64,000 bases of DNA, from positions 62,001 to 126,000 of the forward strand of contig CABQNT010000004.1 of the NCBI GenBank assembly GCA_902465605.1. The letters run 5' to 3'. The notes under the pieces were generated by a model, which was not told the DNA's origin, did not search any database, and saw only the letters and a program-made list of their open reading frames with translations. This document shows positions 45,882 through 54,938 of the stretch, piece after piece; the first letter of the stretch is position 1; the number at the start of each line of letters is the position of its first letter. Made by a program: the position numbers and the translations under genes. Source of the stretch: Prevotella sp902465605 (GTDB taxonomy: Bacteria; Bacteroidota; Bacteroidia; Bacteroidales; Bacteroidaceae).

Positions 45882-45933
45882 TGACGAGTTTACGAGTTAA
45901 CAAGTTGACAAGTTGATAGTTTACGGGTTCATC
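45882..45933. repeat. GTTGACAAGTT-type short repeats
   Basis: Variants of GTTNACRAGTT occur about five times in a row between the TonB receptor and lipoprotein genes (for example GTTGACGAGTT, GTTAACAAGTT, GTTGACAAGTT). Low-complexity intergenic DNA; could vary in copy number. Confidence 0.6.
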
Positions 45934-45973
45934 AATAACGATAACCTTATTCATCATTTTATAAAAAACAAAC

Positions 45974-47641
45974 ATGATTAAAATAAAAAAAACAATGAGA
46001 ACAAAGACCATATTTTCAACCATTTTCGCATACCTCTGTATGTTGTTGATATTTGTAGTAGCATCGTGTAAACCCGAAGCGGCAGTGGATGAACTCAAGA
46101 ACAAGTTGCACGAAGACCCGGTGAAGGCCGTTTTTACCTTACAAGAGGGGTCCATCAAGGGTAACAAATCGTTTAACCAGCAGTTGGTGTTGGCTGATTT
46201 TACCCCATCGACAACGCCGGCGCAGCAAATCGTTTGGGAAATAACACCCAAAGAGGGGTGGCACGTTAGCAGTGCGCTCAAACACTTTCAAGTGAAGAGT
46301 GTCAAGGAAAATCCAGCAGTGGTGTATCACTTGTCCATTGAATATTATAACAGTAAGGGGCAGAAAATCAATCACCAGTTCTTCGATTTGGGACAAGATA
46401 AGATACATCAGCACTTCTTTTCGCTGTACAAAACCACTACGGTGCTCGGTAAAACAGGCAAGGCTCGCGTGACAGATAAGAGTCAATTGCCCTACGATTA
46501 TTGCTATGTGGACCAATACAATGGGGTAGACATGGGGGCTACCAACCCCGTTGGCTTTGACGGGTTGTTGCAGATTGTGCATCCGAGTGAAGCGTTCAAC
46601 CTGTCAGTAGACTTGCTGCATGCGGCTCAAAGCAAATATGATAAGAACAATCGGTTATCACCTTTCTATCTTCCTGCAGCGGTTCTCACCTCTACCGGTC
46701 AGTGGGACATTACGGTGTCGCTACCCTTTGACGTCGACGGACAGGTGGCTCAAGGGGACGTGAAACCTCTTGATGCGTCGCTGTTTCAACCCAAAACGGT
46801 GGAAATAGAGGTGTATGAGGGACATTTGCATGGCAAAAAAGCGTTTCATCAAAACGGATATTCAAAGAATAATGAATATTTGGGGAAGTCGTATCGGTTG
46901 AAATACACCTTAGAAAACAATCGGTGGGTGGCTGATAAATCAAATCCTGCATGGGTGAACGTCTTGGGAAGTGCCAAAGAATATGCCATCTATGCCTTCG
47001 CATTGCGCTATTTCAACGATAAGCATGAGGATATAACGGGGCAGATTGTGGACAAGGGTGAAGGCCAACACCATCAACATTTCTTTACCGCAAGCAATAT
47101 CAAACCTTCGTATGGTGGGGTAGAGGAAGCGACGGATGGCAACAACTCCGACTTTTTCAATTACACCTATTGCGACACTGATCCATGGAATAAGACCAAT
47201 CATAATGACCATGCTGTTTTTAATGATGACAATCATCCCATTGGACTCAAAGGTTATTTTGCCTTTAAGCGTGCGCATAAGCAGTTTACGTTGAGCGTTA
47301 GGTTGATGCGTGCGCGGCAGTCAAAGTTGGTAGGGGGAAAGCCTTCTGTCTTTTATCAGCCAACCAAGCAACAGCAAGCCGAAGAGACATGGATGCCAAG
47401 CATAGACATTCCGGTGAGAGTGTATATGGACGTGGACGAAAAAAGCCTGGACATGATTGATGATGGCAGCATTCAACACTTTGAAACAATGAAGCTGAGC
47501 GACCTTTCTACTCGCGACCAAGGAATCGTAACGACAATGATGAAAGCCTTCGACCTGAAAGATTTTAAGGTGGCTCTGGCAGAGTTTTATTGGCTGATGA
47601 ACGACACTCCCGCTCACGACGGTAAGGGTTTCTGGTTCTAA
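45974..47641 (+). CDS. Histidine-rich lipoprotein with duplicated domain
   Basis: 555 aa; a second start (MRTKTIFSTI) lies 21 bp in. Lipobox FVVASC with Cys32. The mature protein holds two copies of the same domain, about residues 50-255 and 275-485. Matching segments are FTLQEGSIKGNKSFNQ / IEVYEGHLHGKKAFHQ, HQHFFSLYK (145-153) / HQHFFTASN (367-375), YDYCYVDQ / YTYCDTDP, and LLHAAQSKYDKNN / LMRARQSKLVGG. Histidine clusters (HLHG, HHQHFF, NHNDHAVF) suggest metal binding. Next to a TonB receptor, such a surface lipoprotein would capture a metal or metal complex. No named family is recognised; zinc or copper is only a guess. Confidence 0.75.
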   Translation: MIKIKKTMRTKTIFSTIFAYLCMLLIFVVASCKPEAAVDELKNKLHEDPVKAVFTLQEGSIKGNKSFNQQLVLADFTPSTTPAQQIVWEITPKEGWHVSSALKHFQVKSVKENPAVVYHLSIEYYNSKGQKINHQFFDLGQDKIHQHFFSLYKTTTVLGKTGKARVTDKSQLPYDYCYVDQYNGVDMGATNPVGFDGLLQIVHPSEAFNLSVDLLHAAQSKYDKNNRLSPFYLPAAVLTSTGQWDITVSLPFDVDGQVAQGDVKPLDASLFQPKTVEIEVYEGHLHGKKAFHQNGYSKNNEYLGKSYRLKYTLENNRWVADKSNPAWVNVLGSAKEYAIYAFALRYFNDKHEDITGQIVDKGEGQHHQHFFTASNIKPSYGGVEEATDGNNSDFFNYTYCDTDPWNKTNHNDHAVFNDDNHPIGLKGYFAFKRAHKQFTLSVRLMRARQSKLVGGKPSVFYQPTKQQQAEETWMPSIDIPVRVYMDVDEKSLDMIDDGSIQHFETMKLSDLSTRDQGIVTTMMKAFDLKDFKVALAEFYWLMNDTPAHDGKGFWF

Positions 47642-47799
47642 GACTGCTCTGCAAACTGCTTGATACAACACAGCTTGGGAGGCCTTGCTGCGCCCCTTGC
47701 CGAACAACGAACCTCTCGGGTGCAAGATGAGCCTGCCAAGCTGTTTCCTATCCTCATCCATGCGTTACCCAACGTATGGATGATATTTTTTCCTTCTCC

Positions 47800-47920
47800 A
47801 TGCTACTGCCATTCAATCTCTATGCTTTTGGTGCCCAAACTCAATGCTTTTGAAGGCTAAACTCAATGCTTTTGGTGGCCAAACTCAATGCTTTTGAAAG
47901 GTACGTTCTAAATGTTTTGT
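47800..47920. repeat. Intergenic 22-bp-period array D
   Basis: Cores at 47800 (ATGCTACTG), 47822, 47844, 47866 and 47888 (all four ATGCTTTTG), each exactly 22 bp apart, then a looser copy near 47912 (ATGTTTTG). Between cores the pattern is GTGSCCAAACTCA. This is the best-conserved array. It lies in the 361-bp gap between the lipoprotein gene and the convergent antitoxin gene; otherwise nothing is seen there. Confidence 0.85.
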
Positions 47921-48002
47921 AACCAATTAATATTCAGCTGGTTGTGATGTCGCAGCGAGTAAGGTTCTCAGGCTTGGGCAACGTCTTAAAGGCATCATTC
48001 GT

Positions 48003-48209
48003 TTATTTGTTGCTATCGCATGGGGTAGGGGGATCGTTTGATTGCTGTCGCCATTCAATGGCTTTCAAACGGTTGTACTCTTCCATGGAAAGTATCACCA
48101 CACTCTTGTCTTCAGGGCGTTGTACCAACAGCGTTTCGTTGCCGTTGACCACTTCATCCATGTAGCTGATGGGGTCGGTCGCGTATCTTATGATATCTAT
48201 TATTTTCAT
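48003..48209 (-). CDS. Phd/YefM-type antitoxin, orphan
   Basis: 68 aa from ATG 48209 (MKIIDIIRYATDPISYMDEV). Matches the Phd/YefM fold: N-terminal DNA-binding part, then ETLLVQRPEDKSVVILSMEEYNRLKA, the typical LxSxxEYN..ET segment. Antitoxins of this family normally repress their own operon and neutralise a RelE/YoeB or Doc toxin encoded directly downstream. Downstream here (47641-48003) is only the 22-bp array, with no toxin ORF. It starts 60 bp after polA on the same strand and may be read from the polA transcript. Possibly a solitary remnant, or partner to a toxin elsewhere. Confidence 0.8.
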   Translation of the reverse strand: MKIIDIIRYATDPISYMDEVVNGNETLLVQRPEDKSVVILSMEEYNRLKAIEWRQQSNDPPTPCDSNK

Positions 48210-48269
48210 ATAAGTAGTTGTATGGGGTTGAACGTTCGCCATGCTTTGTCCCGCAGACGGCATGGGTTG

Positions 48270-51032
48270 TTAGTGCGCTTCCAGCCAGTTTTTACCCCAA
48301 CCGCCATCGGCTATCAGTGGAACCCGCAGCGGATAAGCGTTTTGCATCTCTTCCATCACGATGCGTTCAACCTGCTCTTTCTCCTCGGGCAGCACGCTGA
48401 AATTAAGTTCGTCGTGTACCTGTAGAATCATCTTTGATTGGATGTTTTCTCGTTTGAATCGTTCGTAAATGCGTATCATCGCCACCTTGATGATGTCGGC
48501 AGCCGACCCTTGGATGGGTGCGTTGATGGCATTGCGCTCCGCAAAGCCACGAACGGTGGCATTGCGGCTGTTGATATCGGGAAGATAGCGGCGGCGATGG
48601 AAGAATGTTTCCACATATCCTTGCTCGCGAGCCGTTGCTTTGGCCTGTTCCATGTAGTCGTAAACCTGCGGAAAGGTGGTGAAATAGCCGTCGATAAGCT
48701 GTTTAGCTTCGTTCCGATCGATGCCCAATCGCTCTGCCAGGCCAAACACCGTGATGCCATAGATGATGCCGAAGTTGGCACGTTTGGCCTTGGTTCGTTC
48801 ATCACGCGTCACGTCTTTCATGTCCTTTCCGTATATTTTGGCAGCGGTAGCAGCATGGATGTCATAGCCATGTTCAAAAGCCTCGATCATGTGTTTGTCA
48901 CCACTGAGATGCGCCATGACACGCAGTTCTATCTGACTATAATCGGCAGAGAAGAACAAACAACCGTCTTCAGGGATGAAACATTTGCGTATTTCTTTCC
49001 CATCTTCGCCCCGTACGGGGATGTTTTGCAGGTTGGGATCACTCGAGGAGAGCCGTCCTGTAGCCGTTACGGTTTGGTTGAACGAGGTGTGAATGTGCCC
49101 TGTTCGGGGGTTGATGAGCTTGGGTAGGGCATCAACGTATGTCCCCAACAGCTTTTTGAGCCCACGGTAATCCAGGATGAGGGTTACTATTTCGTTGCCA
49201 GCCGCATATTTTTGCAGTTCTTCTTCACTGGTAACAAACTGCCCGGTCTTTGTCTTTTTAGGCTTTTCGGCTATTTGTAATTTGCCGAAAAGAATGTCGC
49301 CCACCTGCTTGGGAGATGACACATTAAATGACTCGCCTGCCAGTTCGTGAATCTGATGCTCCAAATCCAGCATCCGTTTGGTGAAGTTTTCTGACGTTTC
49401 CTTCAGCGCTTCGGTATCTATGCGCACGCCGTTCATCTCCATTTCGGCCAGTACGTTCACCAAAGGCATTTCCATTTGGTAGAACAGATCAGCGACTCCT
49501 GCTTCCTTGAGTTTAGGTTCGAGCGCGTTTTTAAGTTGTAATGTAATGTCTGCATCTTCGCAAGCGTACAAGTAAACGTCGGTAGGAGAGAGGTCACGCA
49601 TGTTCTTTTGGTTCTTTCCTCGCTCGCCAATCAGTTCTTCAATATGAATGGTTTGATAGTTGAGGTACACCTCTGCCATGTAATCCATGTTGTGACGAAG
49701 TTCGGGTTGCAGCACATAATGGGCGATCATGGTGTCGAACATCGGTCCTTTTAGTTCGATACCGTAATTGCGAAGCACCTCCATGTCGTACTTGATATTT
49801 TGCCCTACCTTCACAATCTCCTCGTTTTCATAGAGAGGTTTGAATATTTTAACAAGATTTACGGCATCTTCACGGTTGGCTGGAACAGGCACATAAAATG
49901 CCTTTTTCGGCTCAACAGCAAAGCTCAAACCAACCAATTCTGCCTCCATGGGGTTGGTTGAAGTGGTCTCAGTGTCTAGACTGAGAATTTTATTTGTTAA
50001 GAAAAAGTCACAAATCCGATGCGTTTCTTCTTGAGTATCAATGAGTTTGTATTCGTAATGACCCGTTTTAAGGCTCTCAAAACTCGCGTTTTTTGGCTCA
50101 GCCTGCCCAATTGCCGAGGATTCTGCAAAGAGATTGAGCTGTTTGTTTGCTGTTTTTGGGTTTTTTTGTGATTTATTAAGGATTCTGTTGGCAAAGGTTT
50201 TGAATTCTAATTCGGTGAAGATTTCGGCCAATTTATTTTCATCTGGTTGTTTCAACTTCAAATCTTCCAGATTCAACTCGATGGGAACATCAGTGCGAAT
50301 GGTTGCCAAGAATTGTGACATCTTAATATCCTCGATGGCATTTTCCACTTTCTCGCGCAACTTACCCTTAATCTCTGAGGTTCGTTTCAGCAGCTCCTCA
50401 ATGGATCCAAATTGGTTAATAAGTTTTGAAGCGGTCTTTTCTCCCACGCCTGGACACCCCGGAAAGTTATCTGCTGAGTCACCCATCAGTGCCAATAGGT
50501 CAATCACTTGTAGTGGGGTAGTGATGTTGTATTTGTCGCAAATCTCTTTTTCACCCAGCGTTTCGTAGCCCCCTCCGTGCCGTGGACGGTACATGAAGAC
50601 GTTCTCTCTCACCAATTGTCCATAGTCTTTGTCAGGGGTAAGCATATAAGTATCAATGCCTTTTTTGCCCGATTTCATCGCTAATGTGCCGATAACATCG
50701 TCGGCTTCGAAGCCGTCTACTTGCAAACTTGGAATGTGATAGGCCTCCAATATTTGTTTGATGATAGGTACCGCTTTCTTAATGTCTTCGGGTGTGGCTT
50801 CCCGTTGCGCCTTGTAAGCTGGGAAAGCCTCGTTCCTAAAGGTCAGTCCATGGTCGAATGCCACGCCAATATATGTGGGATTCTCTTTTGTCAGCACCTC
50901 GTTGAGGGTGTTACAAAAGCCCATGATGGCCGATGTATTGAGGCCTTTGGAGTTGATACGCGGGTTGTTGATGAATGCGTAATACGACCTATAAATGAGT
51001 GCATAGGCGTCCAAGAGAAACAGTTTGTCCAT
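48270..51032 (-). CDS. polA: DNA polymerase I
   Basis: 920 aa with all three parts. The 5'-3' exonuclease has KLFLLDAYALIYRSYYAF, DGFEADDVIGTLA and ALMGDSADNFPGCPGVGEKTA. The 3'-5' exonuclease appears intact (LSLDTETTSTNPMEAELVGLS with Asp-Glu). The polymerase has FFSADYSQIELRVMAHLSGD (motif A), RTKAKRANFGIIYGI (motif B) and LQVHDELNF (motif C). It does repair and Okazaki-fragment processing. Divergent from the polyprenyl synthase gene with a 68-bp spacer. The orphan antitoxin gene follows. Confidence 0.97.
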   Translation of the reverse strand: MDKLFLLDAYALIYRSYYAFINNPRINSKGLNTSAIMGFCNTLNEVLTKENPTYIGVAFDHGLTFRNEAFPAYKAQREATPEDIKKAVPIIKQILEAYHIPSLQVDGFEADDVIGTLAMKSGKKGIDTYMLTPDKDYGQLVRENVFMYRPRHGGGYETLGEKEICDKYNITTPLQVIDLLALMGDSADNFPGCPGVGEKTASKLINQFGSIEELLKRTSEIKGKLREKVENAIEDIKMSQFLATIRTDVPIELNLEDLKLKQPDENKLAEIFTELEFKTFANRILNKSQKNPKTANKQLNLFAESSAIGQAEPKNASFESLKTGHYEYKLIDTQEETHRICDFFLTNKILSLDTETTSTNPMEAELVGLSFAVEPKKAFYVPVPANREDAVNLVKIFKPLYENEEIVKVGQNIKYDMEVLRNYGIELKGPMFDTMIAHYVLQPELRHNMDYMAEVYLNYQTIHIEELIGERGKNQKNMRDLSPTDVYLYACEDADITLQLKNALEPKLKEAGVADLFYQMEMPLVNVLAEMEMNGVRIDTEALKETSENFTKRMLDLEHQIHELAGESFNVSSPKQVGDILFGKLQIAEKPKKTKTGQFVTSEEELQKYAAGNEIVTLILDYRGLKKLLGTYVDALPKLINPRTGHIHTSFNQTVTATGRLSSSDPNLQNIPVRGEDGKEIRKCFIPEDGCLFFSADYSQIELRVMAHLSGDKHMIEAFEHGYDIHAATAAKIYGKDMKDVTRDERTKAKRANFGIIYGITVFGLAERLGIDRNEAKQLIDGYFTTFPQVYDYMEQAKATAREQGYVETFFHRRRYLPDINSRNATVRGFAERNAINAPIQGSAADIIKVAMIRIYERFKRENIQSKMILQVHDELNFSVLPEEKEQVERIVMEEMQNAYPLRVPLIADGGWGKNWLEAH

Positions 51033-51093
51033 ATTTTAGTATATTATTCCTGTAAAATTACGAAAAAAATGGAACAAATAGGGATTTATTCTG

Positions 51094-51101
51094 TATTTTT
51101 G
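51094..51101 (+). promoter_or_regulatory. -7 box of the polyprenyl synthase gene
   Basis: TATTTTTG lies 17 bp before ATG 51119 and overlaps a possible upstream GTG start at 51101, which rules that start out if the promoter is real. The leader would be very short. No -33 TTTG at the usual distance is seen. Confidence 0.5.
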
Positions 51102-51118
51102 TGACAAAAATAGCAAGC

Positions 51119-52096
51119 ATGGACTATTTATCCTTGATACAACAACCTATTGTCGATGAATTGAATGACTTTGATTACCTGTATAATGAATCATTGTCAC
51201 ACGGTGATGGACTGCTCTCGCAAGTACTTTCTCACATTCGTCAACGAAAGGGAAAGCGCATGCGGCCCATGCTTATTTTGTTAATAGCGAAGAACTTTAA
51301 TGGCGTTACCTCGACCGCCCAACATGCTGCGGTGGGCTTGGAACTGCTGCATACCGCCAGCCTCGTGCACGATGATGTGGTGGATGAGAGTGGCGAACGC
51401 CGTGGGCAGGCATCGGTGAATGCTACCTACGACAACAAAGTGGCGGTGCTGGTGGGCGATTATATCCTGTCAACGGCTTTGTTGCAGGTTTCTTTTACTC
51501 ATTCGGAAGCCATTATACAAAACCTTGCTAACCTTGGCAGAACCTTGTCGAATGGTGAGATTTTGCAGCTGAGCAATATCCAAAATCAGGACATTTCGGA
51601 AGATGTATATTACCAAGTCATTAAGCAAAAGACGGCTGCTTTGTTCGAATCGTGTGCCGTGATTGGCGCACAAGCAGGCAAAGCAACACCCGAAGAGGTA
51701 GAAGCTGCTAGTAAATTTGGACAGACGTTAGGTATTATTTTCCAGATTAGGGATGATATTTTCGATTATTTTGAATCGAAAGAGATTGGTAAGCCCACTG
51801 GCAATGATATGGCAGAGGGGAAACTTACCCTCCCTGTTATTTATGCCTTGAATTCTACGCACAATGCCGCCATGCTCCAATTGGCACATAAGGTGAAGGA
51901 AAACACGGTAACACCCGATGAAATCGCACAATTGGTAGCTTTCACCAAGCAGCAGGGTGGCATTGAATATGCCGAACAACGCATGGGAGAATTGCATCAA
52001 CAAGCATTGGCTTTTATAGACAAGCATGTGACAGATGCCGATATTAAGACGGCTTTGCAAGCCTATATCGACTATGTGGTGAAGCGTACAAAATAA
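51119..52096 (+). CDS. Polyprenyl diphosphate synthase
   Basis: 325 aa from ATG 51119. Trans-prenyltransferase with the first aspartate-rich motif LVHDDVVDESGERRG (DDxxD) and the second QIRDDIFDYFE, plus KGKRMRPMLILLIAK and KQKTAALFESCAVIG. It extends allylic diphosphates with IPP to make the side chain of menaquinone or a similar lipid. Chain length cannot be judged surely; bulky residues before the first motif are absent, favouring a long product such as octaprenyl. The substrates derive from the MEP pathway, whose ispG is at 36210. Confidence 0.92.
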   Translation: MDYLSLIQQPIVDELNDFDYLYNESLSHGDGLLSQVLSHIRQRKGKRMRPMLILLIAKNFNGVTSTAQHAAVGLELLHTASLVHDDVVDESGERRGQASVNATYDNKVAVLVGDYILSTALLQVSFTHSEAIIQNLANLGRTLSNGEILQLSNIQNQDISEDVYYQVIKQKTAALFESCAVIGAQAGKATPEEVEAASKFGQTLGIIFQIRDDIFDYFESKEIGKPTGNDMAEGKLTLPVIYALNSTHNAAMLQLAHKVKENTVTPDEIAQLVAFTKQQGGIEYAEQRMGELHQQALAFIDKHVTDADIKTALQAYIDYVVKRTK

Positions 52097-52174
52097 GGAG
52101 TACGCACACCTTTTATTGCCTTGTTTTTGTTTTGAGCGTGGTAGATTACCTGTAATAATCATATTTTTTTAGTC

Positions 52175-53539
52175 ATGATAACAAGATTTCTCACTTTTAT
52201 GCTCCTGTTGTGTGCTTCCGTTTGCGCATCGCATGCACAGAAATTGGAAGGTAGTTGGACGGGCAAACTGTCGGTTCAAGGTGTACAATTAACGCTTGTC
52301 TTTCACATTGAAAAGGACAAAAACAGCGGTTTCATCGTAACGATGGATAGTCCTGACCAAAGTGTAAAGGGTGTTCCTGCCACAGTGAACAGTCTTACAG
52401 CCGACTCTGTGGATATTGCCATCTCGTCGATTGGGGCTCGGTATCTCGGCAAACAACAAGGAGATCACATTCAAGGGACGTTTACACAGTTTGGTAAGTC
52501 TTTCCCCTTGATGCTCAATCGTGGTGTCGAGGAACTGAAAAGACCGCAAACTCCGCATGCACCTTATCCATATCAAACCGAGGAAGTAAGCTTTCAAAAC
52601 GCCAAGGCGAATGCCGTTTTCTCGGGAACATTGACTTATCCAGTAGGGTATGAGCGGATGAACAAGCAGAAAGTACCTGTGGTACTGATGGTAACAGGTA
52701 GCGGTCAGGAAAATAGAAACGAGGAGATATTCGACCATCAGCCTTTCTTAGTCTTCGCAGATTACTTGGCTCGCCATGGCATTGCTTCGCTTCGATACGA
52801 TGATAGAGGGTTTGCAAAGTCTACAGGTGATGCTTCCCAATCGACGATGAAAGACAATGCGGAGGATGCTCGTTGTGGTTTCAACTACCTGAAAAGCCAG
52901 AAAAAGTTTGGAAAGATAGGTGTCATGGGACATAGTGAGGGTGGTAGTATTGCCATGATGTTGGCAGCAGAAGGCTTACCCGATTTCATTGTGAGTCTTG
53001 CAGGGGTTGCTGGACGTGGTGATAGCTTGATGTTGAAGCAAGTATATCAAGCGATGGAGGCGAGAGGTGGTGCTTCTTTCGCCCGCGATTACTGTAAGGT
53101 ATTGGGGGCTATTTATGCTTATAGAAATGCCAAGAAAGATATTTCACATCCCGAAGCTGTGTTAGACTCCTTGCTGAAGCAAACCAATGTGTCGCTCCCC
53201 GCATTGAGTAAGCAAAGTTTGTTACCTGTTATCACCATGCAAGCCCCATGGGTTCTCGATTTCATCGCTACTGACATGGCTTGCTATCTTCCTACAATCA
53301 AGTGTCCTGTCATGGCAGTGAATGGTAGTAAAGATGTGCAGGTAGACGCTCATGACAATCTTTCTGCCTTGAGAAAAGGCTTGAAACCCAACAAAAAGAA
53401 CCTGATTAAAGAATACGAAGGACTGAACCATCTGTTCCAACACTGTACGACGGGGCAGACAACGGAGTACAGATTGATAGAAGAAACCTTTGCGCCAGAG
53501 GTGATGCAAGACATCGTTGATTGGATCAAGGCGCTTTGA
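52175..53539 (+). CDS. Secreted alpha/beta hydrolase
   Basis: 454 aa. Signal peptide (MITRFLTFMLLLCASVCASHA-Q). Residues about 22-120 are a small beta-rich N-terminal domain (LEGSWTGKLSVQGVQLTLVFHIE). An alpha/beta hydrolase follows: oxyanion region VTGSGQENRNEEIF, LRYDDRGFAKSTGD, nucleophile elbow GHSEGG, a C-terminal acidic residue near KDVQVDAHDN and His in EGLNHLFQH. Such proteins act as esterases or peptidases on unknown substrates in the periplasm. It starts 78 bp after the polyprenyl synthase gene and may share its transcript. Confidence 0.87.
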   Translation: MITRFLTFMLLLCASVCASHAQKLEGSWTGKLSVQGVQLTLVFHIEKDKNSGFIVTMDSPDQSVKGVPATVNSLTADSVDIAISSIGARYLGKQQGDHIQGTFTQFGKSFPLMLNRGVEELKRPQTPHAPYPYQTEEVSFQNAKANAVFSGTLTYPVGYERMNKQKVPVVLMVTGSGQENRNEEIFDHQPFLVFADYLARHGIASLRYDDRGFAKSTGDASQSTMKDNAEDARCGFNYLKSQKKFGKIGVMGHSEGGSIAMMLAAEGLPDFIVSLAGVAGRGDSLMLKQVYQAMEARGGASFARDYCKVLGAIYAYRNAKKDISHPEAVLDSLLKQTNVSLPALSKQSLLPVITMQAPWVLDFIATDMACYLPTIKCPVMAVNGSKDVQVDAHDNLSALRKGLKPNKKNLIKEYEGLNHLFQHCTTGQTTEYRLIEETFAPEVMQDIVDWIKAL

Positions 53540-53555
53540 TGATGCTAAAAAGCTC

Positions 53556-53590
53556 AAGCGGATATACACTTCTGGGGTGTATATCCGCTT
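53556..53590. terminator. Bidirectional terminator between hydrolase and deoC
   Basis: AAGCGGATATACAC (53556-53569) pairs perfectly with GTGTATATCCGCTT (53577-53590), with a 7-nt loop. A T-run follows on the plus strand and AGCTTTTTAGC on the minus strand, so it serves both converging genes. Confidence 0.88.
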
Positions 53591-53629
53591 TTTTGCAAGG
53601 CATATTTTACAGTTTCCTCTATTGCATTA

Positions 53630-54580
53630 TTAGAAGAATTTTACTTCCTTTCCCTCAATTTCGCTGAGTAACATGTTCGCCAAGCGACTGGTACCTAAGC
53701 GGAACCACTTATTGGTAAGCCATTTTTCGCCTAACACTTCTTTCACGATGGTGTAGTAGATAAGGGCGTCCATCACCGAGTTGATGCCGCCTGCAGGCTT
53801 AAAACCTATCTGAATGCCCGTTTCATCGTAGTATTCCTTGATGGCTTTGCACATCACATACGCAGCTTCTGGTGTGGCTGCCACCTTCTCTTTGCCCGTA
53901 GAAGTCTTGATATAATCGGCTCCGGCATACATGGAAAGGATAGAGGCTCTCTTGATATTTGAGGCTGTTTTCAAGCATCCTGTCTCTAAAATCACCTTCA
54001 TGGCAGCGTCTCCGCAAGTTTCTTTCAACTCTTGTATGTCCTCGCACATCTCTTCGTAATTGCCGCTTAGGAACTTACCTACGGGCATCACGATGTCAAT
54101 CTCCGTAGCTCCGTCTTTCACTGCCAATGCTGTTTCGGCTACCTTTACCTCGATGAGGGCTTGTGAAGAGGGGAAACTTCCCGACACGCAGGCTATTTCA
54201 ACGCCTTCAACCTCCAAGGTATCGTGTACCGCTTGAGCAAAACAAGGATACACACAGATAGTAGCAACGTGGGGAAGGTCAGCGTATTGCGTGTCAAACT
54301 GGTTTACTTTTTCGGTAAATGCCATGATGCTTTCGTCCGAATCAGTGCATTTCAGGGAAGTCAGTTCGATGCTTCCAAACAGGAATTTCTTCACTTCAAG
54401 GGTGTCATTGGTATGCACTTTCTCTTCGATAATCTTCTTAACCGCCTCTCGTACCTCATCATCGTTGAGATTGGTGTTGTACTTTTTCAAAGCCTGTTCG
54501 TACTTGTTGGCAGTTTGTTTGGGCGCATTCTTAGCGTTCAATTGCTCTTTCGATGCTTCTATGTTTTGTTTGATAGCCAT
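53630..54580 (-). CDS. deoC: Deoxyribose-phosphate aldolase
   Basis: 316 aa, longer than E. coli DeoC because of an N-terminal helical extension (about 75 residues). The class I aldolase core shows ATICVYPCFAQAV, EIDIVMPVGKFLSGNY, KVILETGCL, the Schiff-base lysine in ADYIKTSTGKE, and GFKPAGGINSVMDAL. It cleaves deoxyribose-5-phosphate to glyceraldehyde-3-phosphate and acetaldehyde in nucleoside breakdown. Three bases separate it from the mazG-like gene, so dtd-mazG-deoC is one operon. Confidence 0.95.
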   Translation of the reverse strand: MAIKQNIEASKEQLNAKNAPKQTANKYEQALKKYNTNLNDDEVREAVKKIIEEKVHTNDTLEVKKFLFGSIELTSLKCTDSDESIMAFTEKVNQFDTQYADLPHVATICVYPCFAQAVHDTLEVEGVEIACVSGSFPSSQALIEVKVAETALAVKDGATEIDIVMPVGKFLSGNYEEMCEDIQELKETCGDAAMKVILETGCLKTASNIKRASILSMYAGADYIKTSTGKEKVAATPEAAYVMCKAIKEYYDETGIQIGFKPAGGINSVMDALIYYTIVKEVLGEKWLTNKWFRLGTSRLANMLLSEIEGKEVKFF

Positions 54581-54583
54581 TTT

Positions 54584-54907
54584 TTATTGAAGTTTTGGGT
54601 TATTAATATGTCTTGTTTTATCTCTGTTTGTTTTCTTCTTCATGTTTTCTTCAAAAGCTTGGGTAAGGTCAACCCCTGTTTGATTTGCCAAACAGATGAG
54701 CACCCACAGCACATCCGCCATTTCATCGGCAAGATTGGGTTTCTCGCCTGGCTTGAAACTTTGGTCGCCATAGGTGCGCGAGATGATGCGCGCCAACTCG
54801 CCAACCTCTTCGGTGAGGCACGCCATGTTAGTGAGTTCGGAGAAATAGCGTACCCCATATTCCTTAATCCAGCGGTCTACTTGTTGCTGTGCTTCTTTGA
54901 TTTCCAT
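54584..54907 (-). CDS. MazG-like nucleotide pyrophosphohydrolase
   Basis: 107 aa from ATG 54907 (MEIKEAQQQVDRWIKEYG). ACLTEEVGELARIISRTYGD and NLADEMADVLWVLICLANQTG give the EExxE...ExxD metal-binding helices of the MazG/iMazG fold. It would hydrolyse NTPs or dNTPs to monophosphates, perhaps as house-cleaning. A short lysine-rich tail follows. Tight placement between dtd and deoC indicates co-transcription; this order is conserved in Bacteroidetes. Confidence 0.9.
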   Translation of the reverse strand: MEIKEAQQQVDRWIKEYGVRYFSELTNMACLTEEVGELARIISRTYGDQSFKPGEKPNLADEMADVLWVLICLANQTGVDLTQAFEENMKKKTNRDKTRHINNPKLQ

Positions 54908-54938
54908 ATTTTGAACCTTGTTCTTGGGGGTGTTAGCG

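Noticed and set aside
47800..47920. CRISPR array
   Set aside because: Units are contiguous with a 22-bp step and no unique spacers; no cas genes in the window.
51101..51118. Upstream GTG start for the polyprenyl synthase
   Set aside because: Overlaps a TATTTTTG promoter box and adds residues absent from the family; ATG 51119 preferred.
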